In this document: positions 9,501 through 17,300 of the stretch, piece after piece
Layout: the number at the start of each line of letters is the position of its first letter
Position numbering within the stretch: the stretch's first letter is position 1
NCBI GenBank assembly: GCA_015065795.1
Contig: SVPO01000009.1
Location: 1 to 35,576 of the forward strand
DNA length: 35,576 bases
From: Oscillospiraceae bacterium
GTDB taxonomy: Bacteria > Bacillota > Clostridia > Oscillospirales > Acutalibacteraceae
Direction: 5' to 3'
Translations under genes and position numbers: made by a program
The notes under the pieces: model-generated
What the model was told of the DNA's origin: nothing
The model's input: the letters and a program-made list of their open reading frames with translations, nothing else
Database searches by the model: none

Positions 9501-10526
9501 CAGGGAAACCATGCCGCTGATGAGCTGAGTGGCTTCGTTGACCAGAGTCTCTCTGCCCCAGAAGTCCTTGGAGGTGTAGGAGCCCAGGTCGACGATGATG
9601 GTGTCTTCGGAATAGCCGCTGAAATCAATGGTAGTTCCGCCAAAGCCGAACCAGCCCATGCCCATGCCGCCGCCCATAATGATATCATCATAGGATACGC
9701 GGCGGACGGAATGGCTGTTGGGAGCGGTGCCGTAAGTATACACGTTGGCATCTTCCTTTGCCTGGTTCATTGCCCAGACAGTCCAGCGCATATAGTCCTC
9801 GGCTTCTTCCAGCTCGTTCGCAATATTGATATAAGTACCGGCCTCGGTTTCCTTATATATATTGTCGATCATGCTGCCGTGGTTGTCGTTGCCCATAAGG
9901 ATCTTCTTGCCATCAGCGGTCTCGATGAAGATCTGACCCTTACCGGTCACATCGACATTGGGGCCGAAAACCTGATAGTTATCCTTATTGATCGCGGTGG
10001 ACGACGCCCAGCCGTAAAGGTCGCCGACGTAGCTGAGCTTGGTGGAGTCCACGTCGTGATTGGGACGGGAACCGAACTCAGGCGCACCGGTCTTGCCCAG
10101 CACCTCGCCGCCGAGGACGTTTACAGCAATGTTACCGCAGGTATGCGCACTGCTGGCGAAAACGTCGGCGAAGATGTGGAAGTCGAACGCCGCGATACCG
10201 TCGGCACTGGTGCCGACTTCATCGCCCCTGTACTGCTCTGCGGTCATGGTGTGGGTGCCGACACCCACGTTGACCGGAGAGTACACGTCAGGAATGACGT
10301 TCTTTCCGGAGATGGACGATATCGAACTGCTACCGGCCATCGCTCTCATGCTGCCTCCGGGAACCAGACCGAACAGCAGAACGGAGGAGAAAATGGCAAC
10401 AAGCAGCACAACAGAGCCGATAACAATCAGCTTCTTGTTGTACTTGCCCTTTCCTGTTCCGCCTGTATTCGCTGCTCCGCGAAGCGCGAGCCAACGATTA
10501 CTAGCTTCGTTCATGTTTTTCTTCAT
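1..10526 (-). CDS. Giant secreted Cna_B/SpaA-type surface adhesin (3' end beyond window)
   Basis: One frame stays open from the ATG at 10526 to the window edge, at least 3,508 codons. GAGGGG lies about 6 bases before the ATG. The N-terminus is a long signal peptide: a basic n-region, a hydrophobic core at about residues 34-56, and a plausible cleavage after AMA near residue 64. Residues about 75-440 resemble the choice-of-anchor A domain (late motifs NILWNF and GTVLAPDATV, then LNGSIIADKV). A Cna_B repeat (TVTKIWEDVP) and about six SpaA-type modules follow, each with a GA-x-L/F strand and a TLxExxAPxGY ending. Then come an acidic Gly/Asn/Glu linker (about 1221-1248), four unknown modules (about 1248-1890), more SpaA modules, six tandem Cna_B repeats and further SpaA modules. 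Families of this kind form isopeptide-stabilised stalks on Gram-positive cell walls; a sortase signal would lie off the left edge. Adhesion is inferred and no ligand can be named. Confidence 0.9.
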   Translation of the reverse strand, partial: MKKNMNEASNRWLALRGAANTGGTGKGKYNKKLIVIGSVVLLVAIFSSVLLFGLVPGGSMRAMAGSSSISSISGKNVIPDVYSPVNVGVGTHTMTAEQYRGDEVGTSADGIAAFDFHIFADVFASSAHTCGNIAVNVLGGEVLGKTGAPEFGSRPNHDVDSTKLSYVGDLYGWASSTAINKDNYQVFGPNVDVTGKGQIFIETADGKKILMGNDNHGSMIDNIYKETEAGTYINIANELEEAEDYMRWTVWAMNQAKEDANVYTYGTAPNSHSVRRVSYDDIIMGGGMGMGWFGFGGTTIDFSGYSEDTIIVDLGSYTSKDFWGRETLVNEATQLISGMVSLKGTVGKRIIFNIDTTALNGADLTFFDTTMTADKLTNSEDSALKDNNILWNFYQMENGAPVSYDGKITVGGTWMGTVLAPDATVYCRAGLNGSIIADKVTTTAETHKSDYTGERVISTTVSVTVTKIWEDVPSMRPEFISIQLLRDGKVIETVQLSESNVTTDGDYKWYYTFTDLPAADAGGNTYQYKVKELKVPGYKTQQVNNTIINTSENKNVAPVDYKLTVNKTDGTNGLAGATMRLTSKDGVNLSVVKAPDVRGAQAGSVKITDKEITWISDGEPVEINKLPAGTYIVSEISAPDGYKLAADQTVTINGSKTVTVVNTPIEVKFNKFNGASGNNAILPGAGFELTANWNTDLSKVQVTGAASNSYDANTKKITFTTGNSAVGFKGIPAGSYTLTETVVPSGYQPSAPITFIIDASGKVTVNGAEASSVEMTNYLIPKKPAVYNLTVTKTGGATQDVIGGATLKLTAVNSSADLSAVTVTNADNVQKNGNTITWTTIEDKNAVLAGLPEGSYTLSELSAPAGYEKAADISVTLNGGDPDSQNDRDAAMHDDLIEFTVSKLDSISGTYVSGAVLQLVDNSGKVVAEWTTDGGAHKLSGIAAGTYTLKEKTPPAGYKTASDIASIVVDAYGNVAVGGSSVLNNNVTMYDEPTQVSIAKQYWKAEDDKDTSVDSDETGLLGGASLTLAPAEGQNISLANVTGSIPVTHNEDGSISWTSGAQANSLRGLPAGNYTLTETEAPAGYVKAAPITFTVDASGNVSNLSTTNAGDKIDDGTVYLTDKKEIYYPLSIDKIDKDTEASIAGATLAIFKADVTEFTAENAELVFVSTGAPSQFVLPDGHYVLAELEAPKGYDRTEELVYFELKTGGNVAVDKIEGGSTEDPGSGDSGNEGNEGNEGGNENEGENNITAGKFTFDVPDGVSVPNSGSAKAIMDITSIVRKKGALPTGITFKVNVKNGDKKATNEAFYFDKIGTFLYQKVDGNYTMINDQNDMMNLVNDYTYDRNLSLNSSYPYNSNAEYFLVFAIHTQPSGSYTEAQYAAGGINSNPITLKFSTGNEIIDPKASSGSVLAVTSGDSPANATLDINSFSLDFPYSFSHNFGNNNYEVYADITSFVNQNANLPSAVKVNYSSQTYTIGNFYPMVIKVDSSNVASIVCNTHGGDYVGAMAINGKTYELPLRDQYDANAKAYYLVLMFRAHGTDAVFDQNEFSAAVINASIETTPSTPPGGSNNTPLNDIIVGLPNNATNDPGGQNNWKKFHYDITDIVMANGGTSNLGNATIKLTSDTAKKINNLYADIYVYDTQNSTLSKGSYQYIQKTINANSSETYTYELSKSSDLPYDANGRYEYFVNFAFDMEDGNNSGFTQDDRTFDQTVLNSLGFDVVSVEFAKNGTNTPSTVNGDFIYGLPNGVSSNAFFDSVDGNAFLAYTDITELVKNGGKVPNQMTLPISFNGGTRFTGFVAGIAKVDANGNATSLTNSAPSMTGGIPDGSSYNAVFDFNLNETQYVEGNKYYIAIVTWASINPDNLSSEGMFSNCGNLVASYKTPSGGLTAGDIIIEEPANGEPVVIKLPNSKSANPNQYSIQLTKQDKDDSSKLLNGAKFKLYDSEGNLIKADDNGNGTYTYNASGSVTEFVTANGTITVNKLPVGDYYFYETEAPSGYILNGERADVTVTKANTSGSPASVIVKNEAQKRTLTINKVDVNGNPLAGAGFNLYYAPIENGAVNYGNDNAQYVGYYETTEGGKIVVPNSALQNDGVYFVQETKAPAGMLAASGNWPQLTANVTDPEGNIYFNESYLYGTALGTNIPAKLLQYTKSSTDANGNTVEGGVLKGEYKDTTITAYDATIVVTDVPVQSGFVKTDSNGVKLPGAVFKLEPANGGATTTTEPIPALSAVYATAIVNGAETRIPLTDNYQIKYNDDGSVAGMEFEYLTWTSRDSEVKLHGLPEGTYTLSEVSAPAGYKLADPITVTVGADGKVNGAASVTMIDQPLTGSISMTKYDAVSGEVISGAQFVLKSKDGSYTSETLTTDANGTITVDGLAWGKTYFFEEITPAAGYTAEGAVFTPAEVEITADNYAETAYVTVSNKRLDNGTITLVKVDGVDRTTPIQGAEFELQYRVAGSGDAFVVYTTGITDANGKITVGSLPWGYEYKFVETKAAEGYDINTLVFTSAEVVEIQSGDSKTVTAINSKPISVSVEKVWNDNNNQDGIRPADVEVTLHNGSTVVATATLNAGNSWKNTWFNLPATDKDGNVISYTVTEEEIEGYELESITGSMANGFVIKNKYAEGYTPLKTTLQISKVWNDDSNRDNKRPTSIEVEIYANDVLYRTETLSKGEQTGDVWNFTITDLPKNAGGNEIEYTIKEKAVGNGYTSSVSGFEITNTRVSEVTSVEITKIWNDNDDQDRVRPTEITVNLYANNSDTPCGTYTLKKGEQTGNTWKWTIENLPKNAGGEPIVYSVKEVVVNGYTTTISGLTITNTHTPGVTSYTVKKVWNDNSDQDGIRPDSVQVTLTGSVNGTVIDAYTQTVPVSGTGNTWTYTFSNLAQKHEGQTIVYSVDEANVPDGYEKSVSGNTITNTHTPATVKVSVNKVWSDGNNQDGTRPGTITFRLSNGTSEVGFITLNVTGSESHVWTDLPKYANGNEITYTVTEDKVEGYTTTVSEADKTTVEGEIRYTVTNSYTPAITSVTINKVWNHGTFTGAVPTSVTVQLYKGGIAEGEPVTLTEANSWTHTWNNLPKKANGNDIEYTVTETAVPGYTASTSREGNTVTITNTRQADGKLVLVKADAANGSAIKGAEFDLMYRIPGAAEFTLYNKYTTDDNGKIEVTGLNLGYEYKFVETKAAYGYQLNTEFAESEAVELTETVRTYQFNVENARITTNAIFSKIDVATTNELPGATLIITHKGGLSLQNVTGYTVTSEVDVENKSNRTDSFQWVSGDEPVALIGLPVGTYTLTELSAPYGYTVAEQIEFVIKEDRMVYVDDDQVGALNKVEMEDAPVTATISKQQVGGGSELPGAVLTVKLEAPEAADATLQNVTGTVEFSDKTANSVTWTSTTERNTLSALPDGIYSLTETTAPAGYEIAETMYFKVDGGKIYNVTKTDDGYTVGTEVEEDTVVMYDAPSTGEATISKQQVGGGSELPGAVLTVKLEAPEAAGATLQKVTGTVEFSNK
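1250..2950 (-). repeat. Six tandem Cna_B (KVW-type) repeats inside the adhesin
   Basis: Six successive modules carry the B-repeat signature K(V/I)W followed in five of them by an N/D-rich turn, a basic residue and RP. The tryptophan codons fall at 2907, 2604, 2319, 2031, 1737 and 1434, giving spacings of 303, 285, 288, 294 and 303 bases, all whole codons. The sixth copy (TINKVWNHGTFTGAVPTS) has lost the N/D-rich turn. Each module ends with a YTVxExxVxGY-like strand. In the family these fold as Ig-like units with a Lys-Asn isopeptide bond and act as a stalk. Confidence 0.88.
4860..6785 (-). repeat. Four tandem copies of an unrecognised ~150-175 aa module in the adhesin
   Basis: Four diverged copies share an early motif: AIMDITSIV, VYADITSFV, HYDITDIV and AYTDITELV. 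The Asp codons lie at 6702, 6174, 5721 and 5217, so periods are 176, 151 and 168 residues. Each copy also has a later hydrophobic strand: AEYFLVFAIHT, AYYLVLMFRAH, YEYFVNFAFDM and KYYIAIVTWAS. The copies lack the SpaA/Cna_B hallmarks (GAxF/L strand, TExxAPxGY, KVW). They follow an acidic Gly/Asn/Glu linker and precede further SpaA modules. I do not recognise the family; a beta-sandwich binding module is only a guess. Confidence 0.75.
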
Positions 10527-10591
10527 ATGAACCCCTCACTAAAATTTTGTCACACATTGAAAGTTATCTGTGCACTTCTACTCTGTGTAAT

Positions 10592-10605
10592 TTAGTGCAC
10601 TAAAC
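10592..10605. promoter_or_regulatory. 14-bp perfect palindrome in adhesin leader
   Basis: TTTAGTGCACTAAA is a perfect palindrome lying about 25-35 bases downstream of the predicted adhesin transcription start. A related half-site GTTTAGT (10653-10659) overlaps the -35 region of the same promoter, in inverted orientation to ACTAAAC of the palindrome. A pair of sites placed like this would suit a repressor, but a leader hairpin is also possible. Confidence 0.45.
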
Positions 10606-10633
10606 CAGCAATGTGCCATAATTTTTCATTGCA

Positions 10634-10662
10634 ATTATACCAAAAAAGACCAGTTTAGTAAA
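10634..10662 (-). promoter_or_regulatory. Predicted promoter of the adhesin gene
   Basis: On the minus strand TTTACT (10662-10657) is followed after 17 bases by TATAAT (10639-10634), preceded by TGG, an extended -10. The start of transcription would be near 10627, leaving a leader of about 100 bases. It is the best sigma-A-type match upstream of the adhesin. Confidence 0.65.
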
Positions 10663-10983
10663 GGTAAAACGGCGGTTAATAAACTTTTAAATGCAAAGAA
10701 TGTCACAATTATTTACTTTTGTTAAATAACTGTTTCTTCGCAAAATTACGCCATTCTGTCAGATTTTGCGGATCACTCGATCTTCAACTATCCCATCGTT
10801 TCTTAGCTGCACAGCCATTGTAACCGATTTCAGCATTTGTCTGTCAATACCTGTTTTTTGCCTCGACGACTTCTTCGATCTATGAGCACATTCACATTTG
10901 TTGATTCTGCCATATGATTTTTTGCCATATCAGACCGCCATATATACGGACCATCAATACACGAAGAAGCACCGTTTTTCTTC

Positions 10984-11012
10984 TTGACAAATCCAACTGC
11001 TGATGGTATAGT
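10984..11012 (+). promoter_or_regulatory. Consensus promoter of tRNA-Pro
   Basis: TTGACA (10984-10989), a 17-base spacer, then TATAGT (11007-11012). The predicted start is about 25 bases before the tRNA, as usual for a tRNA gene with its own strong promoter. Confidence 0.85.
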
Positions 11013-11043
11013 ATTCAGGCAATATTGCAGGTCATTTGCATTT

Positions 11044-11121
11044 CGGGGTGTAGCTCAGCTTGGTATGAGTGCTTGGTTCGGGTCCAAGAGGCCGTGGGTT
11101 CGAATCCCACCACTCCGACCA
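11044..11121 (+). tRNA. tRNA-Pro (anticodon CGG)
   Basis: A full cloverleaf can be drawn. The acceptor stem is CGGGGTG with CACTCCG (one G-T pair). The anticodon arm is CTTGG-TTCGGGT-CCAAG, giving anticodon CGG. The T arm is GTGGG-TTCGAAT-CCCAC. Discriminator A is followed by an encoded CCA at 11119-11121. It reads the proline codon CCG. The prophage begins directly downstream, so the 3' half of this gene is the likely attachment site. Confidence 0.93.
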
Positions 11122-11127
11122 CCAGTT

Positions 11128-11179
11128 AAACGCTTAGAATCCGCATGATAATGCGATTTCTGAGCGTTTTCCTTTTTTC
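11128..11179 (+). terminator. Rho-independent terminator of tRNA-Pro
   Basis: Outer stem AAACGCT (11128-11134) with AGCGTTT (11163-11169) and inner stem CGCAT/ATGCG with a GATA loop, followed by TTTTCCTTTTTTC. It lies seven bases after the tRNA CCA end. Confidence 0.85.
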
Positions 11180-11225
11180 TTTCGCTGTCTGCAGCTACCC
11201 GTTTTTACCCATTTTTTTCGCTTAA

Positions 11226-11327
11226 ATGGCTAACACTATGGCTAACGCCAAAACGAGAAAAACCGCCCGACACCAAGGCAGTTCAGCCGAGGAACCGGGC
11301 GGTAATTCATTTTGCAATTGCTAACGC
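11226..11327. repeat. Short direct repeats, possible integrase arm sites of the prophage end
   Basis: ATGGCTAAC occurs at 11226-11234 and 11238-11246, 12 bases apart, and TTGCTAACGC follows at 11318-11327. They lie between the tRNA and the end of the phage late operon. Short direct repeats beside a tRNA target are typical of arm-type binding sites of tyrosine integrases. No integrase is in the window, so this is inference. Confidence 0.4.
11251..11303 (-). terminator. Terminator at the end of the phage late operon
   Basis: On the minus strand ACCGCCCG (11303-11296) pairs with CGGGCGGT (11269-11262) and is followed by TTTTCTCGTTTT. It lies about 40 bases after the stop of the 3,400-residue phage protein and shields the host tRNA from late phage transcription. 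The 26-base loop is long. Confidence 0.75.
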
Positions 11328-11345
11328 ATGCCGATATTATATCGC

Positions 11346-14300
11346 TCACTTCGTCTTATACTCGATGATCGCCTGAGCCAGAGTGATCTCGCCTGCAAGG
11401 AAAGCGTCGTATGCCTCGCGCTGCCATTTTACGTCGATCACATAACCGCTGTTGGTCTGCGATTTCGCGATGGCGGTCGCGAATTTGTACGCCGTCTCCA
11501 CACAGGAGACCTGCTGCTCGGCAGTGAGCTGCTTGAATTCCTTGCTGTTGTAGAAGTCAGTCAGGATGCCATAGGAGGTTTTACCGCGCGTTTTGGCGTA
11601 GGCAACGTACTCATCGGGTTCCATATCGTAGCGCTTTCCGTTGACGGTGAAGTATTTGGAAGCTGAGCCGGGAATCACCGCCGCGTCGCCCGTCTCACGG
11701 TACAGATCCTGCACCAGACGATCTGCGTCGGTGGTTTCGATGCGTTCGAGGTATCCGGGCGACAGGAAGTTCTCCGCCGCGCGCTGGTACCACGATTCAT
11801 CTGATCCCACGTTCCTGCCCCATACATCTATCATCTCGGGCAGCTCGCCATAGGCTCCGGGGATCTTCGCCATGGCTTTTTGCACCACACCGGAAAGGAA
11901 GTCCGGCATGGTGTCGGTCTTGTCGCGGTAGCTCGAGGAGTGCACTTCGGGTGTTACCGTCCGCGCCAGCTGTCCGCTTATCGTCGGAAAATACTGTCCG
12001 ACGTATGATTCCGCAGCGGACATTCCTGCCTCAAAGATTGCTCCCTCACTGCTGTAGGACTGCATCATAGACTGCACGCCGTCCATCATGGACAGAGAGA
12101 ACAGCGGTTCGGCGATGCCTGCAAGAGAATCATAGAAGTCATCGAGAGTATAGCCGTCACGGTCGGCGCTGATCTGGTCGTAGAGTTCGGATCCGACGAA
12201 CAACGGGAACGCCACGGGAGTTACCCAGTCAACGGTGTAGCTGTACCCTCCGATGATGACGGAATACTCCTGAACACCCTGGATGGCGTTGATCTCGTCT
12301 TCCTCGTCCTTGTCTCTGCCGTGAAGCATGCCGAGTGAGGTCAGCAGATAACCAAGCCCCATGATCATCGTGCCTGTCATGCCGGCGGCAAGATCGTTAA
12401 TGAACTCGGTTCCGCTGTAGTCGCTCTGCACGCCGTTGTGTCTGTCACGCAGCATGATCGCGCCCTTGGATATAGCCGTAGCGATACCCAGCGGCGAGTA
12501 TTCGATGCCGCGCTTCATAATGTTGCACGGGGTCTTTTTGAATGGCATTGCGCCCTCGAACATCATGTATCCCAGTTTGCCGAAGCCTCTTGCCTTGCTG
12601 AGCTTGTTGGACACTTTACTCATGAGCTGGGCAAAGGAGCTCAGGTCACGATAGGTTGCGCGCTGGGCTTCACGATAGGCAAAGCCGCGAGCTTTTGCCA
12701 GAGCCTCCGGGCTGCGCTTGAGATAATCCACCGTCCACTTGTTCGCGGCTGCGAAGCGTGACAGCGCGAACTCATAATGCCTGCGCAGGAAGAACGCGTC
12801 CTCGCCCTCGAGGGCAGCTGAGTTGATGTCAGCAAGCTTGTTGAGGGTCTTGCCGATGACCTTACTGTCGTCAAAAGGTTTCTGCTCTGCGGTGATGGCG
12901 TCGGTCTGGTTGTACTTGCCGCCGGAAGCAAGGATGTCGAGCTGCGTCTTTGCGTCCTCACGGGCGAAGTCGCGCAGCTCCTTGCTGGCTCTGATGCCCT
13001 GAGTCCGCTCGCCGGGTTTGACGCGAGTCATTCGCTCAATGCCGCCGGCTATACCCTGCTTGATGCGAACCGCAGGGATAAACACAGCGTTGCCCAGCAG
13101 GTTACGGATGTGGGTACGGGGATTGCCCAGCATGGCGAGATATCTCCACGCACGGAGCTTGTCCATCCATGTGGACGGCACCTGCTCGGCGGCGTCGGTG
13201 ATCATCTCGTTCTTCTTGTCCCTCAGCTGCTGCTCGAGCTTCTTTTCCTGTGTCTCGAGGCTGTCGATAGCGTCCTGCTGACGCTCTGTTCTCTTGCCTT
13301 CGGGAGTGCGTTCAAGGTCGGAGATCTCCTGCCTGACGCTCTCCAGCTCGGATGCTATGTCCATATACTCCTGTGTAAGGGTTTCGTCGGGGGTGATCTG
13401 GGGATGACCTTTGCGGTTGGCAAGGCTTTCGTTGAGCTTGGAGACCTCTTTCTGGAAGCTGACAAGCTGTCCCTCAGGAGAAAGGCGCTTGACCATACTG
13501 ATGGCCTGCACCATCTGACCGGCTCGGGTAGCCTCGGCGGCAACCTCGGATACAAGCTTGGTGAACAGCTTCACATCCCGGTTGTTGATGGCCTCAATGA
13601 TGAGGCGCTCGCCAAGGGCGATCTGGTTCTTGTCAGCGATGACATCGCCGTGGGTGACGGCGTTCCACGTTGCCATGGCTTCCTCCATGCCCTCTGCCAG
13701 CTTGCGCTCGGCGTAACCGGCGGCCGCCTTGTTGGACAGCGGAGTGTAGGATGCGCGTCCGTCGACGATCTCTTTTTCCAGCTCACCGACGAAATCATCA
13801 GGAGTGGTCAAAGCTTCGGCATAGGTGCGGTAGGTCTGGCGGGTCTTGGTTTCGCTGTCAATGCGTCTGGGGATTCTCTGGTCGCCACGGGAGTTGACAT
13901 CCTCGCCTTCGGGAATCTGACCGTAGGTGTCGGCGTAATCATCCAGCCATGCGCGGCGTTCGGTTCGGGTGGGCTCGCGAAGGACTGAATTAATGTCATT
14001 ATAGCTACTTCCTTGGTTTGATCCTGGCTTACTGCTTTCAACAGCTTCTATCATGCGCTGCCACGCAGAAATGAGAGCATCGAAGTCGCGGAACGAATCG
14101 CCAAGGATGGAACTTGCGAAATCCTTTCCTTCTCCAAACCACCCCGAAATATAAGCAGCGATCTCCTTGGCATTAGTGTCAATCATATCAGCAGAGATAC
14201 CAATATCTGCGAGAAGATCTTCGCACGACTTACTGTTCCTGTCGATATGCTCAATTACATATTTTGTAAAGCCTGCATCAGCATTTCTGTTTTGGGCTAT

Positions 14301-17300
14301 GTGGCATTTTTCGTGACAGAGAACTTGCAGCTCAGCACCTTCTGGTATCTCAGTTGCACACACATAAACCGTATCATTGGCAGCAGTGACGGCGTATCCA
14401 CGAGTTACGTTTTCCCCGTCTTTATGTATTCTGACTCTGCCATCAGTGAAAACAATTCGCACTCCGTTGATTTTGGCTAGAGTTTTCGTCGCTTCAATAA
14501 GTGTTCTTTGGACTTTATCTGTTGACAAAGTCTTAAAAGACAAAACACTGCCCTGTACGCCGCTTACTCTCCGTTCTCCTCGCCGCTGGCTGTCCCGAAT
14601 AAAATCTCCGAGGCCCTGACGAACAGTTCCTCCTCTTCTTCGCTCTCCGGAAGGTCGCCTTCCAGCATTTCTCTGCTCAGTCGGCGTTGTCTGCGTACTT
14701 CTTCCTCCGTCATTTTGCGTTTCTCCATTGTCTTTGCCTCCGTTTCTGTTTTCATTATACCTCGAATCGTCCGCAAACACAACATCCGTCCTGTCAACAT
14801 CCGGGCGGGTGTTTTTTCTTTGCTCGCGAGACAGTGGACGACGGACAGCAGTGTCGCGGGCTTCGATTTCGCCAGCGGTGTTGTGATACATATTGCGGTA
14901 TATCTCCGACGGGTTGTCGCTTTGCCTGCGAATGTCCTGAAGACGCCTGAACCAGTCATGAGGGTGTAGCTCTCGGTAAAGTTTGTCGCTTTCGGCTTCG
15001 AGCCTTACATATCGTTCCTGAAGTTCAGCGTTATTTTCAAAGTCTTCGCTCTCCAGCATAGACTCCATTGCCAAGTCAAGGTCCTCAAATCTGGCGTACT
15101 TGTTCGCATCAGATCTGCCAAGCGATGACAGTATTTCTCGACGTTCTCTATCGAGCTGTTCCGTTACTTCCTCGTGGCTCATTTGCGCCGCCCAATAGAT
15201 CGGCGATGCTCCACCGGAGAACCCCTCGCTCGCCTGTACCGCATGCTGAATTTCGTGAAGCAGTGTGTCAGTCGGGGCGTCGCGCAGGTCGGAGCTTAGC
15301 TTGATGGTGTTGCTCTTTCGGTCATAACTGCCGCGCTCTCCATCGTACATAACCTCGAATCTTACCTTGACATTACGTAACTCTGGATAAGCCTCAAACA
15401 AGGCTTCGTGGTCGAGAATCTCGTCAAGAGTTGCATTACCTCGATCAACTCGCTCGTTGAGCCTGCCTCGCTCCCTTCCCCAGACTTCGTCGAGTTTGCG
15501 AAGCTCGGCGTGTTCCTCTGGGGAGATTTGGCCGTTGAGCATTTTGTTGAGTAAGGTCTGATGCCTCGCGTAGTCGGCGTGCATTCTGGAGAACCGCGCG
15601 TCACCGGCACGGTGATACTGCGCTGTGCTGTCGTCGATTTCAAATCGCCACCTGCCGTCCATGCCCTTGAACCAACCGGTTTCCTGACGGACGGTCTCGG
15701 GTTCTACGCCATCATCAATCATATCCTGTGCTTGCTTGAGCATAGATCGGTTTGCGGTTTGGGCATTCTCGCCGGCGTACATAAACCGCACGCCCTCCGG
15801 CATCGACTTGCGCTTGGCTGTCTCAATCTTTCCGCCCTCCTCGACATCGCGGTTTTCGTCCGCTGTCTGCGCAAGAGCATAATTGAGATTGGCTTCTGCC
15901 TGTGCGAGGATGCGCTGTACACGCTGGTCCGCCTTACCCCTGTGCTTTGCAATGAGATCGCCAACGGCGTCAGCTGCAAGACGGAATACAGTCGGGTGCT
16001 GCTTGGCTACGGAGCGCAGGAGAGCGCGGTCGGATGCGATAGTCTCAAGGATCTCCGAGGGTTTCATGGCGAGCGCCTTTGCGGACATCATCGCCCGGGG
16101 AGTAGCAATGTAGTTCGACAGCGCGGCTGAGGTGATCTGTTCGGCTGCGAACTGCTGCGCGGTGGCGTTTCTGCCGGTGAGCTTGCTGGCACGAGCCATC
16201 AAGCGGTTGAGCGTGCGGGCACGTGCGGGATTGGCTGCGGCGTACCGGTCGTACCACTGCTGCCCAAGGAGTGCGGTGTAGGCATTCGGGGAATCGAGGT
16301 TAACATAGGTAGTGCCGTCGCTGCGGATAATGTCCCACGCCTCACCCGTCTCGCCGACCTTTTTATTGTATGCGATCTTGGTACCGGTACCGAAGCCTAT
16401 ACGCATACCGGTGGCGGCAGCAAGAGAGCGCATAGCGGCGACGTTGGATTTCTTCTGCGCGGTCAGGCTCTGTGCGTTGGGATTGGTAACGAAGATAGTC
16501 ACCTGACGCCCGTTGTCGTTGACCTTGCGATAGCCGTAATTGTCAGCCTCACGCGCGCGACGATCGGTCACGCCGGTGAGCTCTCTGTCGCTGAGAACAG
16601 TGGAGCCCTCCCACTTGGATTCGCTGACGTTGCGGTATTCTCTGCCCTGATATCTGCCGGCTTTCATGTCTGCCAGCAGTTTGGCATTCTGAACGTTACG
16701 CAGGATATTCTTTGGTAGAGAATTCTGATTGACGCGAGGGGCGGTACCTGCCAGTCTGTCGCCGAGCGATGAGCCGCGCTGCGCCTGTACATTGCGATAG
16801 TCGTTCAGCACATTCAGTGCCATGGCGTGGAGCTGCTGCAGTTCCCGATAATAACGATGCTTACCGGCAAACGCCGCCTGAATCTGACGGAGCACACGCC
16901 CGATGGCTCTGGTGATGCGCTGCCAGAGATTGGCATTCTCGCCAATGGCGTACCGTGCAAACTGCTCATCATGCAGGAAATCGCCGACGTCGTCCGCGAT
17001 GAGCTCCATCATGACCGCGTCGGGGTCGCCGGTATCGTAAACACGCTCGTTGATAATGTCGTTGATACGGGCTTCGAGCTGGTCGGTTGTTCCGGTACGC
17101 TCTGCCCATGTCCGACGCAGGGTGTAATAATCCTGTACGAACTGATGCCGTTCCTCAGGGGACATATTATCCATTGCTCGGTGTCCGATCTCGTGACCGA
17201 CAGTCCAGCGATAGGCTTCCTCCATATTCTCTGCGTTGAGAACGATCTTTCCGTTGATGGTGAAGCCGCCCCACGTTCCGCCGTCTTTGGAGAAGTCGAC

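Larger units (their letters stand above)
10527..11043. other. Intergenic region between adhesin and tRNA-Pro
   Basis: This AT-rich segment of 517 bases shows no convincing coding frame on either strand. It holds the divergent promoters of the adhesin (minus) and the tRNA (plus), the palindrome at 10592-10605, and an 8-bp perfect inverted repeat CGCAAAAT/ATTTTGCG (10739-10746 and 10763-10770, 16-base loop, no T-tract). CCATAT occurs three times between about 10908 and 10945. The stretch from about 10771 to 10905 holds nothing I can name. Confidence 0.6.

Noticed and set aside
807..10595. Open frame of 3,262 codons on the plus strand
   Set aside because: It lies in codon-register antisense to the adhesin, which avoids TTA, CTA and TCA codons. 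It has no recognisable domains, while the minus strand gives a signal peptide and Cna_B/SpaA modules.
13110..13988. Plus-strand frame of 292 codons
   Set aside because: Antisense shadow of the giant phage protein; no ribosome binding site or domain.
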